Made by a program: the position numbers and the translations under genes. From Saturnia japonica (Eukaryota; Arthropoda; Insecta; Lepidoptera; Saturniidae), in assembly GCA_033032175.1 (NCBI GenBank), contig JAVKPJ010000048.1, positions 34,272 through 98,271 on the forward strand: a stretch of DNA of 64,000 bases. Direction: 5' to 3'. Below are positions 9,701 to 16,611 of this stretch, one piece after another. Below the pieces are notes generated by a model. It was given only the letters and a program-made list of their open reading frames with translations. It searched no databases and was not told where the DNA came from. Each line of letters opens with the position of its first letter. Positions within the stretch are counted from its first letter, which is position 1.

Positions 9701-9869
9701 TAATGGCAACCGAGCCATCTCGATCTCCCGCCCAGTTATCTCGGGGCGGCACGAAGTATGGCTCGGCTATCACGGCGACGTTGATTGACCACTGTGCCAT
9801 GCTTTGGACTAGCAGGTCCTGCGCACTGGCACAGTGGTTCAGATTCCCTTGAAGGATACGAATAGACAT
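6708..9869 (-). CDS. E4 ORF2: endonuclease-reverse transcriptase (alpha)
   Basis: 1053 aa, typical length for R1-clade ORF2. Residues 1-215 are an APE-type endonuclease (LQGNLNH at 6, AEPYFVP at 35, GDFNAKSTAWGS at 123, SDHLYIQF at 199), expected to nick the telomere repeat. Residues about 440-730 are the reverse transcriptase: APGPDG at 447, SLDIANAF with Asp579, VPQGSVLGP at 635, and YADD at 667-670. A zinc finger C955-X2-C958-X8-H967-X4-C972 follows, then a basic tail rich in RR. No RNase H domain, as in TRAS/SART. The ATG is two bases after the ORF1 stop (TAATAATG), so translation probably depends on reinitiation, as shown for Bombyx SART1. The frame is fully open. The stretch from about 7975 to 9860 is almost identical to E11, while the C-terminal third differs. 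Confidence 0.95.
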   Translation of the reverse strand: MSIRILQGNLNHCASAQDLLVQSMAQWSINVAVIAEPYFVPPRDNWAGDRDGSVAIISRPAAGSPPFANIKECQGYVAARLGDIVVVGVYAPPRWSLADFEALLVELGTVVSGSHPHPVLVLGDFNAKSTAWGSPSTDNRGEALEEWAVTSGLLVLNRGSINTCVRPQGESIVDISFASPAIARRVRDWRVLEGVETLSDHLYIQFEVSAQTSGRTVPRGPEEDSPRWALGRFDCEVFLEAAIVQAWVMDGTPERPADVEDGAERLRAAVSHMCDAAMPRVGRRPAKRQVYWWNAEIAQLRVLCVAARRQYTRIRRRRRHSQVASPGEAELHEGYRAAKLALRRAIERAKALAREEFLETLNRDPWGRPYRMVRGKLRQWAPPVTQSLQSEFLEEVVSALFPSREEFSPPHMAPPAAEPDVDRDDVPDVTREELRAAVKRLAAKNTAPGPDGLPGRAWVLAQEVLEPRLLGLLSVCLEQGRFPSKWKTGRLVLLQKPGRPVDSPSAYRPIVLLDEVGKLFERVIANRLVGHLTHVGPDLAANQFGFRRGRSTIDAIAQVRSLAEEAIARGEVVIAVSLDIANAFNTLPWATITEALRFHGVPSYLRRIVGAYLSERYVVFPGRSGMCRRDVVSGVPQGSVLGPLLWNIGYDWVLRGALLRGASVVCYADDTLVLARGKTHRDAMMLATACVAQVVGRIRRLGLEVALRKSEALFFHGPRNAPPQGSQIVVGGVSIGVESSMKYLGLVLDSRWTFEEHFRQLAPRLMSAAGALARLLPNMGGPNSSCRKLYLGIVRSMALYGAPVWAYGLTATNIAQLRRPQRAMSIRATRGYRTISFEVASLLAGSPPWDLEARAHASLYLRRVEALEQGLRLAPREIEALRSQFHQVLVVDEWRRRLERPSSGVATVDAVRPVLAEWLTRRHGTLTFRLTQVLSGHGCFGSYLCRIGREPTAGCHHCGCARDTAQHTLEECPAWETPRCELVAVIGLDLSLSTVVKSMVESETGWNSVASFCEDVLLTKEAAEREREQASQLPSRGRRTVRRRRVRDDLQPP

Positions 9870-9871
9870 TA

Positions 9872-12052
9872 TTAATTGGCTTCTTCCATCTCCTCCGTCT
9901 GGACCGTTGTCGGCGCTTTAGGAACAGTCGACGAGGTCAGGGGCTGTGTCGGGGCTTTTCCCCTCTTCCCCCTCCTTCTCTTCTTGGGTGGCGACGACGC
10001 AACGCATGTCTTGCCACCCACCCGGTGCCCAGCTGGTTTACCCGCACCGGCACATATTAAACAATGCGGGTCCGCTGTGCAGCCTGCCGCCTTATGGCCG
10101 GGTTGACTGCAGCGATAGCAGAGTGCACTGCAGTCAACTTCTGAGGAGCATTTTGCCCCCAGATGACCGGCCTGAAGGCAACGGAAACACCTCTGTGAGC
10201 GGGGCTGCAAGACTTTTACTCGCGCCGACACCCAACCCACCAATAGCTTACGGCCGTCGCCCAGTTTTTTGGCCACCGTCACTGGGCACGAAACCACGGC
10301 CGTTCCAGCCCCATTAAAGCTGGGGCGTGGATCAGTTGCCTTAACGTGCTCTGGGGGGCATTCCCCAGCACGTGCAACGGCGGCAATTAGCTTCTCCACT
10401 GTAACGGAGTCATCTAGGCCCGAGATGCGCACGTCTGCACACCTCATAGGCCTGGTCACCCGAATGTCATCACCTGGGAAGGACGCTCTAATTTTTTCTG
10501 CAAGGGCGTCTGCTTGCGGACCACTCGTGGCACCTGGAACCTCTAAGAGGGCAGCCCCTGTTGCTGCCCTTCTATAGTTGACGCCCTCAATGCCTAGAGC
10601 GCCAAGGTCGACTTGCTCCCATGTTTTCGTTAGCACCTCCCTGTAGGTGATGCCCCTCTTCGCAGCCTCAGGTTGCAGTGTTATAACCACCGCAGTGGAT
10701 TTGGAGGTGCGAAGTTTGGGGGCTCTGTTCCTTTTTGGAGGTGCTACTTTAGCCGCCTTTTTCACCTTTTTCTTTGTGGCCTTACCCCCCTTGCCTACTA
10801 AAACCCATTCTTCCTCAGAAGGTTTGGGAGTAGCCACCTTCTCACTATAGGAGGGGCGATAGGCGGGTGCAGCTGAATTGGGCCCTGCTTTCCCTGTTTT
10901 CTGGTTACCTTTCTTCGCAACCACTTGCTGGGGACCAGGCTGCCGTGGAAGCCGAGTTTCCGGCACTCTCGTTTTCGCCGTCTGCGTAACTTTCCTATCC
11001 GCTGCTAACGGAGGGCGGAGTTGTTTTTCTGGTAGGAGTCTATCCTCCAAGGCCTCGAAGCGAGCACTCATTATATTAAGTATACGCTCAAACTTCCCGT
11101 CAATGTCAGAACTCTCGCTCCGAGGCCTTCCTTGTTGGCGCTGAGGCAATGGCGGAAAATCCTCCCTCCCCCGTGGAGCTAAAGATGTTGAAGGTTCCGA
11201 TCCCGTTTCCTTTGCAAAGACTGAGGAGACTTCAACTCCTGGCGATGGCTGGCGAACCTTATTTAGGTCTACCCTCATTTCCGCGAGCTCCTTCCGGAGC
11301 TCTGCCAGTTCTTCCGCTTGTTTGGTGTTCGTTTCCTCTAGCCTTGCGTACGCTGCTTGGACCCTGGCCAACTCCTCGGTGGTGGTCCGACTGCGGTATT
11401 GTTCCACTGCATCCTTAATAGACACAGCCGCATCCTTGAGGGCCTTCTGGAAAGTGCCCTTTAGGTTCGCCGATTTTTTGGCGACCTTGAGGATCACCTC
11501 CACGTCGCCCAGCACCCTTTCACTTAATTGGGAGGAGAGCTCTTCCTCCGGTGCAGTGGCAATCTCCTTAGCGGACCTGTTGTATCGTGCCCGCGATGCC
11601 TCCTCCGCCAACTCTTCTTCAGCTGTTAGGCGAAGCAACTCCTCTTTCTTCCGGATATAATCCTCCTTCACCTTTGCCAACCCCACATATTCTCCTGTAG
11701 TTGGGGGCCGCCCCCTACCCTTTTTGGGGATAGAAACTGGCGTTTGCGTCTGGTCAGCACCTTCGACCTTCCTTTTCCGCCAGAAGGAGCTTGGCGGAGC
11801 GTCCTCAGCGCCAGACATAGGGTTCTCAGATGACCCTACCGTCACCATAGAAGCCTCACTTGACTCGCTACACACCGACAATCTGTCTAGTGAAGGGTCC
11901 CTTACGATAGCCACAACGGGGTTGAATTCCCCTTCGCGACCATCAACTCTCGCCTCACACGTAACTCCACTAGTGGAGCCACCGTCCTCGTCTTTCTTAA
12001 AACTAGGTTTATTTACAATATTTACAGAGTTTTGTTTTAAAAGTTGGCTCAT
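9872..12052 (-). CDS. E4 ORF1: Gag-like RNA-binding protein (alpha)
   Basis: I choose the ATG at 12052 (MSQLLKQ; context AAAAATGAG) giving 726 aa. The frame is open 45 codons further up, but that part is leader conserved at RNA level. Parts in order: PVVAIVRDPSLDRLSV (46-61), an AT-hook-like KKGRGRPPTTG (110-120), NLKGTFQKALKDA (196-208), a likely coiled coil (220-265), the Gag core TAVVITLQPEA to ADVRISGLDDSV (453-550), knuckles CFRCLQAGHLGAKC (622-635) and CYRCSQPGHKAAGC (645-658), a third one CLICAGAGKPAGH (664-676), and a basic tail KKRRRGKRGK. Such proteins bind element RNA and carry it to telomeres in the nucleus. Stop TAA is coupled to the ORF2 start. E16 and E1 carry nearly the same gene. 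Confidence 0.93.
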   Translation of the reverse strand: MSQLLKQNSVNIVNKPSFKKDEDGGSTSGVTCEARVDGREGEFNPVVAIVRDPSLDRLSVCSESSEASMVTVGSSENPMSGAEDAPPSSFWRKRKVEGADQTQTPVSIPKKGRGRPPTTGEYVGLAKVKEDYIRKKEELLRLTAEEELAEEASRARYNRSAKEIATAPEEELSSQLSERVLGDVEVILKVAKKSANLKGTFQKALKDAAVSIKDAVEQYRSRTTTEELARVQAAYARLEETNTKQAEELAELRKELAEMRVDLNKVRQPSPGVEVSSVFAKETGSEPSTSLAPRGREDFPPLPQRQQGRPRSESSDIDGKFERILNIMSARFEALEDRLLPEKQLRPPLAADRKVTQTAKTRVPETRLPRQPGPQQVVAKKGNQKTGKAGPNSAAPAYRPSYSEKVATPKPSEEEWVLVGKGGKATKKKVKKAAKVAPPKRNRAPKLRTSKSTAVVITLQPEAAKRGITYREVLTKTWEQVDLGALGIEGVNYRRAATGAALLEVPGATSGPQADALAEKIRASFPGDDIRVTRPMRCADVRISGLDDSVTVEKLIAAVARAGECPPEHVKATDPRPSFNGAGTAVVSCPVTVAKKLGDGRKLLVGWVSARVKVLQPRSQRCFRCLQAGHLGAKCSSEVDCSALCYRCSQPGHKAAGCTADPHCLICAGAGKPAGHRVGGKTCVASSPPKKRRRGKRGKAPTQPLTSSTVPKAPTTVQTEEMEEAN

Positions 12053-12473
12053 TTTTGTTCCCACGATTGTGGGGGAAGTAACAGTCCACCCAGGCAGTGC
12101 CCCCTGTGCCTGGGTAAGCCTAGCGTAACCCGTCAAGAGAGTCGGCCGGTTCTCTGACGGGGGTCGCACTCGTGACTGGTCTCCCACCAGCCACGCATCC
12201 CCTCGCGGTGCGCCGCCGCTTGGGATTAGGGTAATTTTTTATAGAGGTTTTCTTCCTCGCGGTCCGGGCGATTAAGCCAAGACCCTCGGTCCCATACGAA
12301 GCCGCGAGACGTGACCACGACACTCCGATGGGATTACGAGATCGTCGGCGACAAGCCGAACAAGTTGTCCAACCTGCCCGCCCGACGGCAGTGTGAGTGC
12401 ACGCCGAGCCCGCCAACACGCCACGTCTTCGAACCCTCTAAAGAGAAGATGAACGGTAAACGTCGCCCCCCCC

Positions 12474-12552
12474 GTCAGGTATTAGCCGTCGGCCGTGAAG
12501 CGGCCGCCGTTGCCCGGGATGCACCACGCGGAGGTTCCTGACTCGCCACCCC
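12474..12552 (-). ncRNA. HDV-like self-cleaving ribozyme at the 5' end of E4
   Basis: Same layout as in E9 (P2 GTCAGG/CCTGAC, P3 ACC/GGT, GGGCAAC, P4 GGCCG/CGGCC, catalytic GGCTAAT). P1 is damaged: the 5' strand has one extra base (GGGGTGGC instead of GGGGTGC against GCATCCC), so cleavage may be weak. Confidence 0.75.
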
Positions 12553-12561
12553 AACCTAACC
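12553..12561 (-). repeat. Telomere repeat remnant between E4 and E5
   Basis: AACCTAACC; same phase as the other junctions. Confidence 0.95.
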
Positions 12562-12586
12562 TTTTTTTTTTTTTTTTTTTTTTTCA

Positions 12587-12672
12587 GTTTGGGAAAACCC
12601 ATCATGGGTACCCGCCCGCCGCGGAGGACCGCAGACGGGTTATGTGGGACTGTACCCACTAAAAACCCAAAC
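12587..12672 (-). other. 3'-terminal RNA fold of E5
   Basis: GTTTGGG/CCCAAAC, middle stem ACCCG/CGGGT, hairpin GTGGG-ACTGTA-CCCAC. Confidence 0.8.
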
Positions 12673-12823
12673 ATCGCCTCCGGAGCGCTTGGCGTCGGGG
12701 GCACAGGAATCGCTTGCGCATTACCTCTGTGCCCACCGACAAGCGCTGCCCCCCCGAAGAGAGGCTCTCCCCACTGGGACGCCCATCACCGACCGCAGCC
12801 CCAGCCTCCGTTCAATTTTTTCA

Positions 12824-13057
12824 CGAGGTTTTATTCCTCGGTGATTTTTTAAGGAGGTTTTCTTCCTCCGGGTTCAGGCCCACACGTCCACCAGAACCCG
12901 ACGCCTGGTGATTTTTTAACGAGGTTGTCTTCCTCGGTGATTTTTTAACGAGGTTTTCTTCCTCCAGGCTCCGGCCCCGCAGGACCAGAACCCCGCCCTT
13001 GTTATTTTTTAAAGAGGTTCTCTTCCTCTCAATTTTTTAGCGAGGTTTTCTTCCTCA
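12824..13057 (-). other. Six-copy short hairpin array in E5
   Basis: Same six hairpins as in E3, first 12824-12840, last 13041-13057. The stems are kept; the differences from E3 fall in loops and spacers. Confidence 0.75.
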
Positions 13058-13058
13058 C

Positions 13059-13225
13059 GGTCGCAGAGGATAGGGAGAGCGGCACAACGAAACACCGACA
13101 CGCCTCTTCCCCTGCGACCCCACCGCGTCCGCCATCTTTTAGCGACGGTGGCGACCCCGTCGAGGCCGCGGAATGTAGGGTGAGCGGCACAACGAAACAC
13201 CGACACACCTCTCCCGCCGTGGCCT
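13059..13225 (-). other. Two large hairpins with a common loop (E5)
   Basis: GGTCGCAG/CTGCGACC (13059-13119) and AGGCCGCGG/CCGTGGCCT (13163-13225). The second stem has one mismatch on the sense RNA compared with E3. Confidence 0.65.
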
Positions 13226-13455
13226 GTCTCCTTCAGCCGCGGTGCCTCCCATACGACACCGCGGCTCGCCTCAGCGGCGGTGGCGCCCATACACCACCGC
13301 AACCTACTGTTGGCCGCTTCGTCTGGGCTCTTATGCCCAAAGCCCTGACTAGCAGCCTCGCCTGTGGGTTCCTCTTGGCTTCACCGTGGGGGACCACGCC
13401 ACGGTTACTAAGCCCCCCCGCCACGACAAGGCGGGAACCCTCCGGGGGGGACCCC

Positions 13456-13489
13456 AACCTAACCTAACCTAACCTAACCTAACCTAACC
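13456..13489 (-). repeat. Telomere repeats between E5 and E6
   Basis: Almost seven perfect CCTAA units (34 bases), one of the two longest runs in the window. Confidence 0.97.
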
Positions 13490-13497
13490 TTTTTTTT

Positions 13498-13552
<55 letters not shown>

Positions 13553-13553
<1 letters not shown>

Positions 13554-13633
13554 GTGGAGAAACCCGTCATGGGTACACACCCGCCCGGGGGGACGAGTGG
13601 TTATGTGAGACTCCTACTCACTAAAGCTCCACG
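13553..13633 (-). other. 3'-terminal RNA fold of E6 (Gag-only type)
   Basis: Closing stem CGTGGAG/CTCCACG, small hairpin GTGAG-ACTCCTA-CTCAC; middle stem weaker (CAC/GTG). Confidence 0.78.
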
Positions 13634-13886
13634 GTGTACCATCGGCCGCCATAGTGGGGCGCGCGGGCACTGCGGTTGCAATCTGCCGCAACGCCCCGGC
13701 GGCCGGCCCCAGTCGGGCCCCGGCGCTAAAGAGAGACAGTCTGGTACAACCCCAACTGTCTCCCAGACGGCCGAGCCAGTGCAATGGGAAGACGGGCCCC
13801 CCGACCCGTCTCCCCTGGTCCAGCAAGGGCAGAGGAAAGAGGCGGTTAAACACCCCCACCTACTGCCCATCGTCTACGCTCAACCC

Positions 13887-15800
13887 CTAAGGGGGTCTTG
13901 GCGCTGCAGGCGCTCTCCCCGTCATTTGGACGGGTGGCCTACATTTCGCCCCTCCCATGAAATGTTTCGCCTGCCTTCCGGCGTCGGCACACAGGGCACA
14001 GTGCAGCTTTGCAGCTGTGCACTCTTGCGCCTTGTGGCCAGGCTGTCCACAACGGAAGCAAAGGCCTCCCCTATCAACTGCCGAAGGGCATGTGGGCCGG
14101 GTATGGCCCACGTCCAGACACCTGAAACATCTCAAAGGCCCCCCTTGCAGGAGACGGACGCGTGCCATACTCCAGCCAACAAGGAGACGACCTAACTGCA
14201 CCAATGTCCTGGCAGCGGCGACTGGGAGTGACAAGTGAATTGCGCCATTGCCTCTCCCGTAGGGACGTATCTCACCAGCCCTAATAAGGGTTGGCTCGCA
14301 ACCGCCTTTAGCCGCCGCTGCCGCTACGACTTCATGCGCCGAGACGGAATCCTCCAATCCAATGATTCGGATGTCTGCTCTTTTAATGGGCCTCGCCACT
14401 GTGGCTACATCTGCCATAATCTCACTTAGCTTTAGGGCTAATTGATCCGCCTGCTCTACTCCCCGGGCACCCGGTATCTCAATAATACGGCTGCCCGAGG
14501 CAGTACACCGAATAGATATTTTATCGATCCCTAGGTCAGACAAAGGGAGACGGTCCCGTGCTCTAAGTAAAGCCTCACTATACGATAGCCCCTCCGCCAC
14601 AGCCTCAGGCCGCAGTGCAAGGAGCACTGCAGCCGAGCGCGGTGCCGAAGGAAGCTTAGGCTTGGGCTTGGGCCCAGGCATTCCCTTATGAGTGGAAATC
14701 ACCCCCGCAGTAGCCTTCAGATTCGATGAGGCCTTTTCCTTCTTTTTCCGTCGCTTGGCTACGGTCGTCCATCCCGATCCAGCTCCAGCCTGATCTTGGG
14801 CAGGAGCAGCAGGCACGGCCTCCTGTGGATGGACTGTCGTCGTCACATCAGGGATGGGCATCGAAGCCTTAGGCTTTGCAGCTTTGGACCTCGCGGCCTT
14901 TCGTCCTACAGGCTGAGATCCAGAAGGACCAGGAGCCAACCCTCTGTCCGCACCTAAGGGCGGGCGGACCACTTCGGAGGGTGGAAGACGATCGTCCAGA
15001 CGTGCGGATATCATCTCCCCTAACGACAGCCGGAGAGATCTCTCCATCCTGTCCATGTATCCATCTAGCACCTTGAGCAGTGTCTTTGGCAGGATATCTG
15101 TCACTTCGCTGGACAACTCCAGATTCACCTGCGGTGAAGCCTGAGGTAACACCTGTGGCAATGGTGACGGTGACGGAGGTGGACACTCCACCCGACAACG
15201 TAACGACGCAAGTTCCGCCCTCAGCTCCTCGACTTCACGACGCAGCCTCCCCGTCTCACGGCGCAGGAGAAGATTCTCTGAAGTCACCGTGCGCGTAAGA
15301 GCGGTGGCCGTTACTTCTCGCAGAGTCCATGCTGCTTCTTTGAGCGATTTAATGTAGGTACCCTTGAGGTTGCCAGATCTTTTGGCAACCTCAAGGATCT
15401 CATCAACATTCTCCGTCGCAAGAGCCCTCAGACTATCAGGGTCGAGCAACTCAATTCCCTCGAGCACTCCTACATCGGCGCTTTCCGACGGCTCATCCTT
15501 GATCGGTGTGGCAATAGCACAGTCATGTGACCCACCGGCCTTTCCAGCTTTCGTTGCACGAGTCGAACCCTTGTCACGGGATCTCCCTCTCCCCGCTGTC
15601 GAGACTTTGGCAGGAGGGATCTCCACCACAGCTACCTCGTCTCCATCGTCAGCTAGCGACCGCTTCCTACCATCCAAACTAGTCGTTGAGATCGACTTCT
15701 CAAAACTGTCCGTCCAATGTCGAACCGAGAATTTGTCCAACGACGGATTTCTCTCCACCGAAACGATAGGCAAGTCAGTTTTCCGTTGTTCATGTGCCAA
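13887..15800 (-). CDS. E6 ORF1: Gag-like protein of the Gag-only family
   Basis: 637 codons counted from a TTG at 15800; there is no in-frame ATG for roughly the first 240 codons. The conserved N-terminal motif LPIVSVERNPSLDKFSV lies right at this start and has counterparts in E4, E10 and E15, so the protein must start upstream. An ATG at 15948 (MDAKFKKSLPQEG) opens the other frame and would join ORF1 if the C9 run at 15838-15846 were eight. Later parts: NLKGTYIKSLKEAA, coiled coil, PRSAAVLLALRPEA core, ADIRIIGLEDSV, knuckles CFRCLDVGHTRPTC and CFRCGQPGHKAQEC, then CALCADAGRQAKHF. No AT-hook motif like that of E4. Stop TAG at 13889. Likely packages its own RNA; enzyme from elsewhere. Confidence 0.85.
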   Translation of the reverse strand: MAHEQRKTDLPIVSVERNPSLDKFSVRHWTDSFEKSISTTSLDGRKRSLADDGDEVAVVEIPPAKVSTAGRGRSRDKGSTRATKAGKAGGSHDCAIATPIKDEPSESADVGVLEGIELLDPDSLRALATENVDEILEVAKRSGNLKGTYIKSLKEAAWTLREVTATALTRTVTSENLLLRRETGRLRREVEELRAELASLRCRVECPPPSPSPLPQVLPQASPQVNLELSSEVTDILPKTLLKVLDGYMDRMERSLRLSLGEMISARLDDRLPPSEVVRPPLGADRGLAPGPSGSQPVGRKAARSKAAKPKASMPIPDVTTTVHPQEAVPAAPAQDQAGAGSGWTTVAKRRKKKEKASSNLKATAGVISTHKGMPGPKPKPKLPSAPRSAAVLLALRPEAVAEGLSYSEALLRARDRLPLSDLGIDKISIRCTASGSRIIEIPGARGVEQADQLALKLSEIMADVATVARPIKRADIRIIGLEDSVSAHEVVAAAAAKGGCEPTLIRAGEIRPYGRGNGAIHLSLPVAAARTLVQLGRLLVGWSMARVRLLQGGPLRCFRCLDVGHTRPTCPSAVDRGGLCFRCGQPGHKAQECTAAKLHCALCADAGRQAKHFMGGAKCRPPVQMTGRAPAAPRPP

Positions 15801-15826
15801 AGTCGTGTTATTTTTAAAAGAACTAC

Positions 15827-15942
15827 GCAGAATTCTGCCCCCCCCCAGAAGACGCGGGGCAGCCCGAGCTAGGCTCGGGGAGGGATTCTCCAGCTCCTGA
15901 GGAGCTGGTACCCTCCTGGGGTAATGATTTTTTAAATTTTGC
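15827..15942 (-). other. Structured 5' unit of E6, single copy
   Basis: Outer stem from GCAGAATT and AATTTTGC (one mismatch on RNA), then CCCCAG/CTGGGG, GAGGG/CCCTC, a variable hairpin CCAGCTCC-TGA-GGAGCTGG, and a hairpin near 15861-15879 (CCCGAGC/GCTCGGG). Contains the C9 run (15838-15846) and ends at the ATG 15948. Confidence 0.75.
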
Positions 15943-16185
15943 GTCCATATTAACTCCCTTAACCGTCAAGTTTGCGGTACGCCTGCCGGGACCGGTATAA
16001 AAGTTACCGATCCCGCCAGCCGCTGTCCGGAACTGGGCCCTTGGGGCTCAAATTGAGCCCTCATCGGCCCCAGCCCGGTACTGGGTGCGCCGCGCACATG
16101 CCACACCCAGGAGCTTTTAATGGCCCTCCAGCCAATACCCCTCCACAGTCCCCTCTGATAATCAGAGGGATACCGGGAGGAGTTT

Positions 16186-16261
16186 GTCAGGTATCAGCCG
16201 CCGACCAGACTGGTCGACGTTGCCCGGGGTGCACCACGAGGAGGTTCCTGACACGCACCCC
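16186..16261 (-). ncRNA. HDV-like self-cleaving ribozyme at the 5' end of E6
   Basis: P1 GGGGTGC/GCACCCC (perfect 7 bp, starting at the first base of the element), P2 GTCAGG/CCTGAC, P3 ACC/GGT, the J1.1/4 motif GGGCAAC, P4 CGACCA-GTC-TGGTCG, J4/2 GGCTGAT with the catalytic C in a C-N-R-A setting. P1 and P4 differ from E9 but stay paired. It would free the 5' end from a read-through transcript. Confidence 0.88.
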
Positions 16262-16280
16262 AACCTAACCTAACCTAACC
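16262..16280 (-). repeat. Telomere repeats between E6 and E7
   Basis: AACCTAACCTAACCTAACC, 19 bases. Confidence 0.97.
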
Positions 16281-16301
16281 TTTTTTTTTTTTTTTTTTAT
16301 A

Positions 16302-16382
16302 CGTGGAGAAACCCTTCATGGGTACACACCCGCCCGGGGGGACGAGTGGTTATGTGAGACTCCTACTCACTAAAACTCCACG
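16302..16382 (-). other. 3'-terminal RNA fold of E7
   Basis: CGTGGAG/CTCCACG and GTGAG-ACTCCTA-CTCAC, identical in plan to E6. Confidence 0.78.
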
Positions 16383-16611
16383 GTGTTCCATCGGCCGCCA
16401 TAGCGGGACGCCGCGGGCAATGCGGTTGCAATCGGCCGCGACGCCCCGGCAGCCGGCCCAAGTCGGGCCCCGGCGCTAAAGAGAGACAGTCTGGTACAAC
16501 CCCAACTGTCTCCCAGACGGCTGAACCAGTGCAATGGGAAGACGAGCCCCCCGACCCGTCTCCCCTTGGTTCAGCTAGAGCAGAGGAAGGAGGCAAAAGC
16601 GCCCCCCCTTT

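Larger units (their letters stand above)
6359..12552 (-). mobile_element. E4: full-length alpha SART-like retrotransposon
   Basis: About 6.2 kb from a 21-base poly(T) (6359-6379) to the 5' end at 12552. Order on the sense strand: ribozyme (12552-12474), leader (12473-12053), ORF1, ORF2, 3' UTR (6707-6380), poly(A). The leader holds a hairpin CCCGTC/GACGGG (about 12127-12165), one GAGG/CCTC hairpin (12244-12258) and two hairpins just before the ORF1 ATG (CCCAGGCA/TGCCTGGG and CCCAC-AATC-GTGGG). The 3' UTR also has a hairpin near 6614-6645 whose loop resembles the E3 loop. Both ORFs are open, so E4 is a candidate source element. Confidence 0.93.
12562..13455 (-). mobile_element. E5: second copy of the short non-coding retroposon
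   Basis: Poly(T) 12562-12584, body to 13455, near-identical along its whole length to E3 with scattered substitutions and a few one-base indels. The two copies lie at different places in the array with different neighbours, so they are separate insertions. The middle stem of the 3' fold has two compensating changes against E3 (ACCCG/CGGGT versus ACCAG/CTGGT). A 97-codon open frame occurs in both copies (5903-6196, 13009-13302), but the few differences change amino acids, so I do not call it a gene. Confidence 0.85.
13490..16261 (-). mobile_element. E6: Gag-only telomeric retrotransposon, full length
   Basis: About 2.8 kb: a 61-base poly(T) with a single G (13490-13550), 3' UTR (13551-13886), one ORF (ORF1), a structured unit around the ORF1 start (15827-15942), a leader (15949-16185) and a ribozyme at the 5' end. 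ORF1 is followed straight by the 3' UTR, with no trace of endonuclease or RT sequence. E8 has the same plan, and E7 is a 5'-truncated copy, so this is a family and not one deleted copy. The leader contains paired stretches (for example about 16150-16170, CCCTCTGATAATCAGAGGG). Confidence 0.9.

Noticed and set aside
13456..13489. CRISPR-like or satellite array
   Set aside because: Perfect five-base CCTAA units flanking poly(A) tails are telomere repeats; no spacers.
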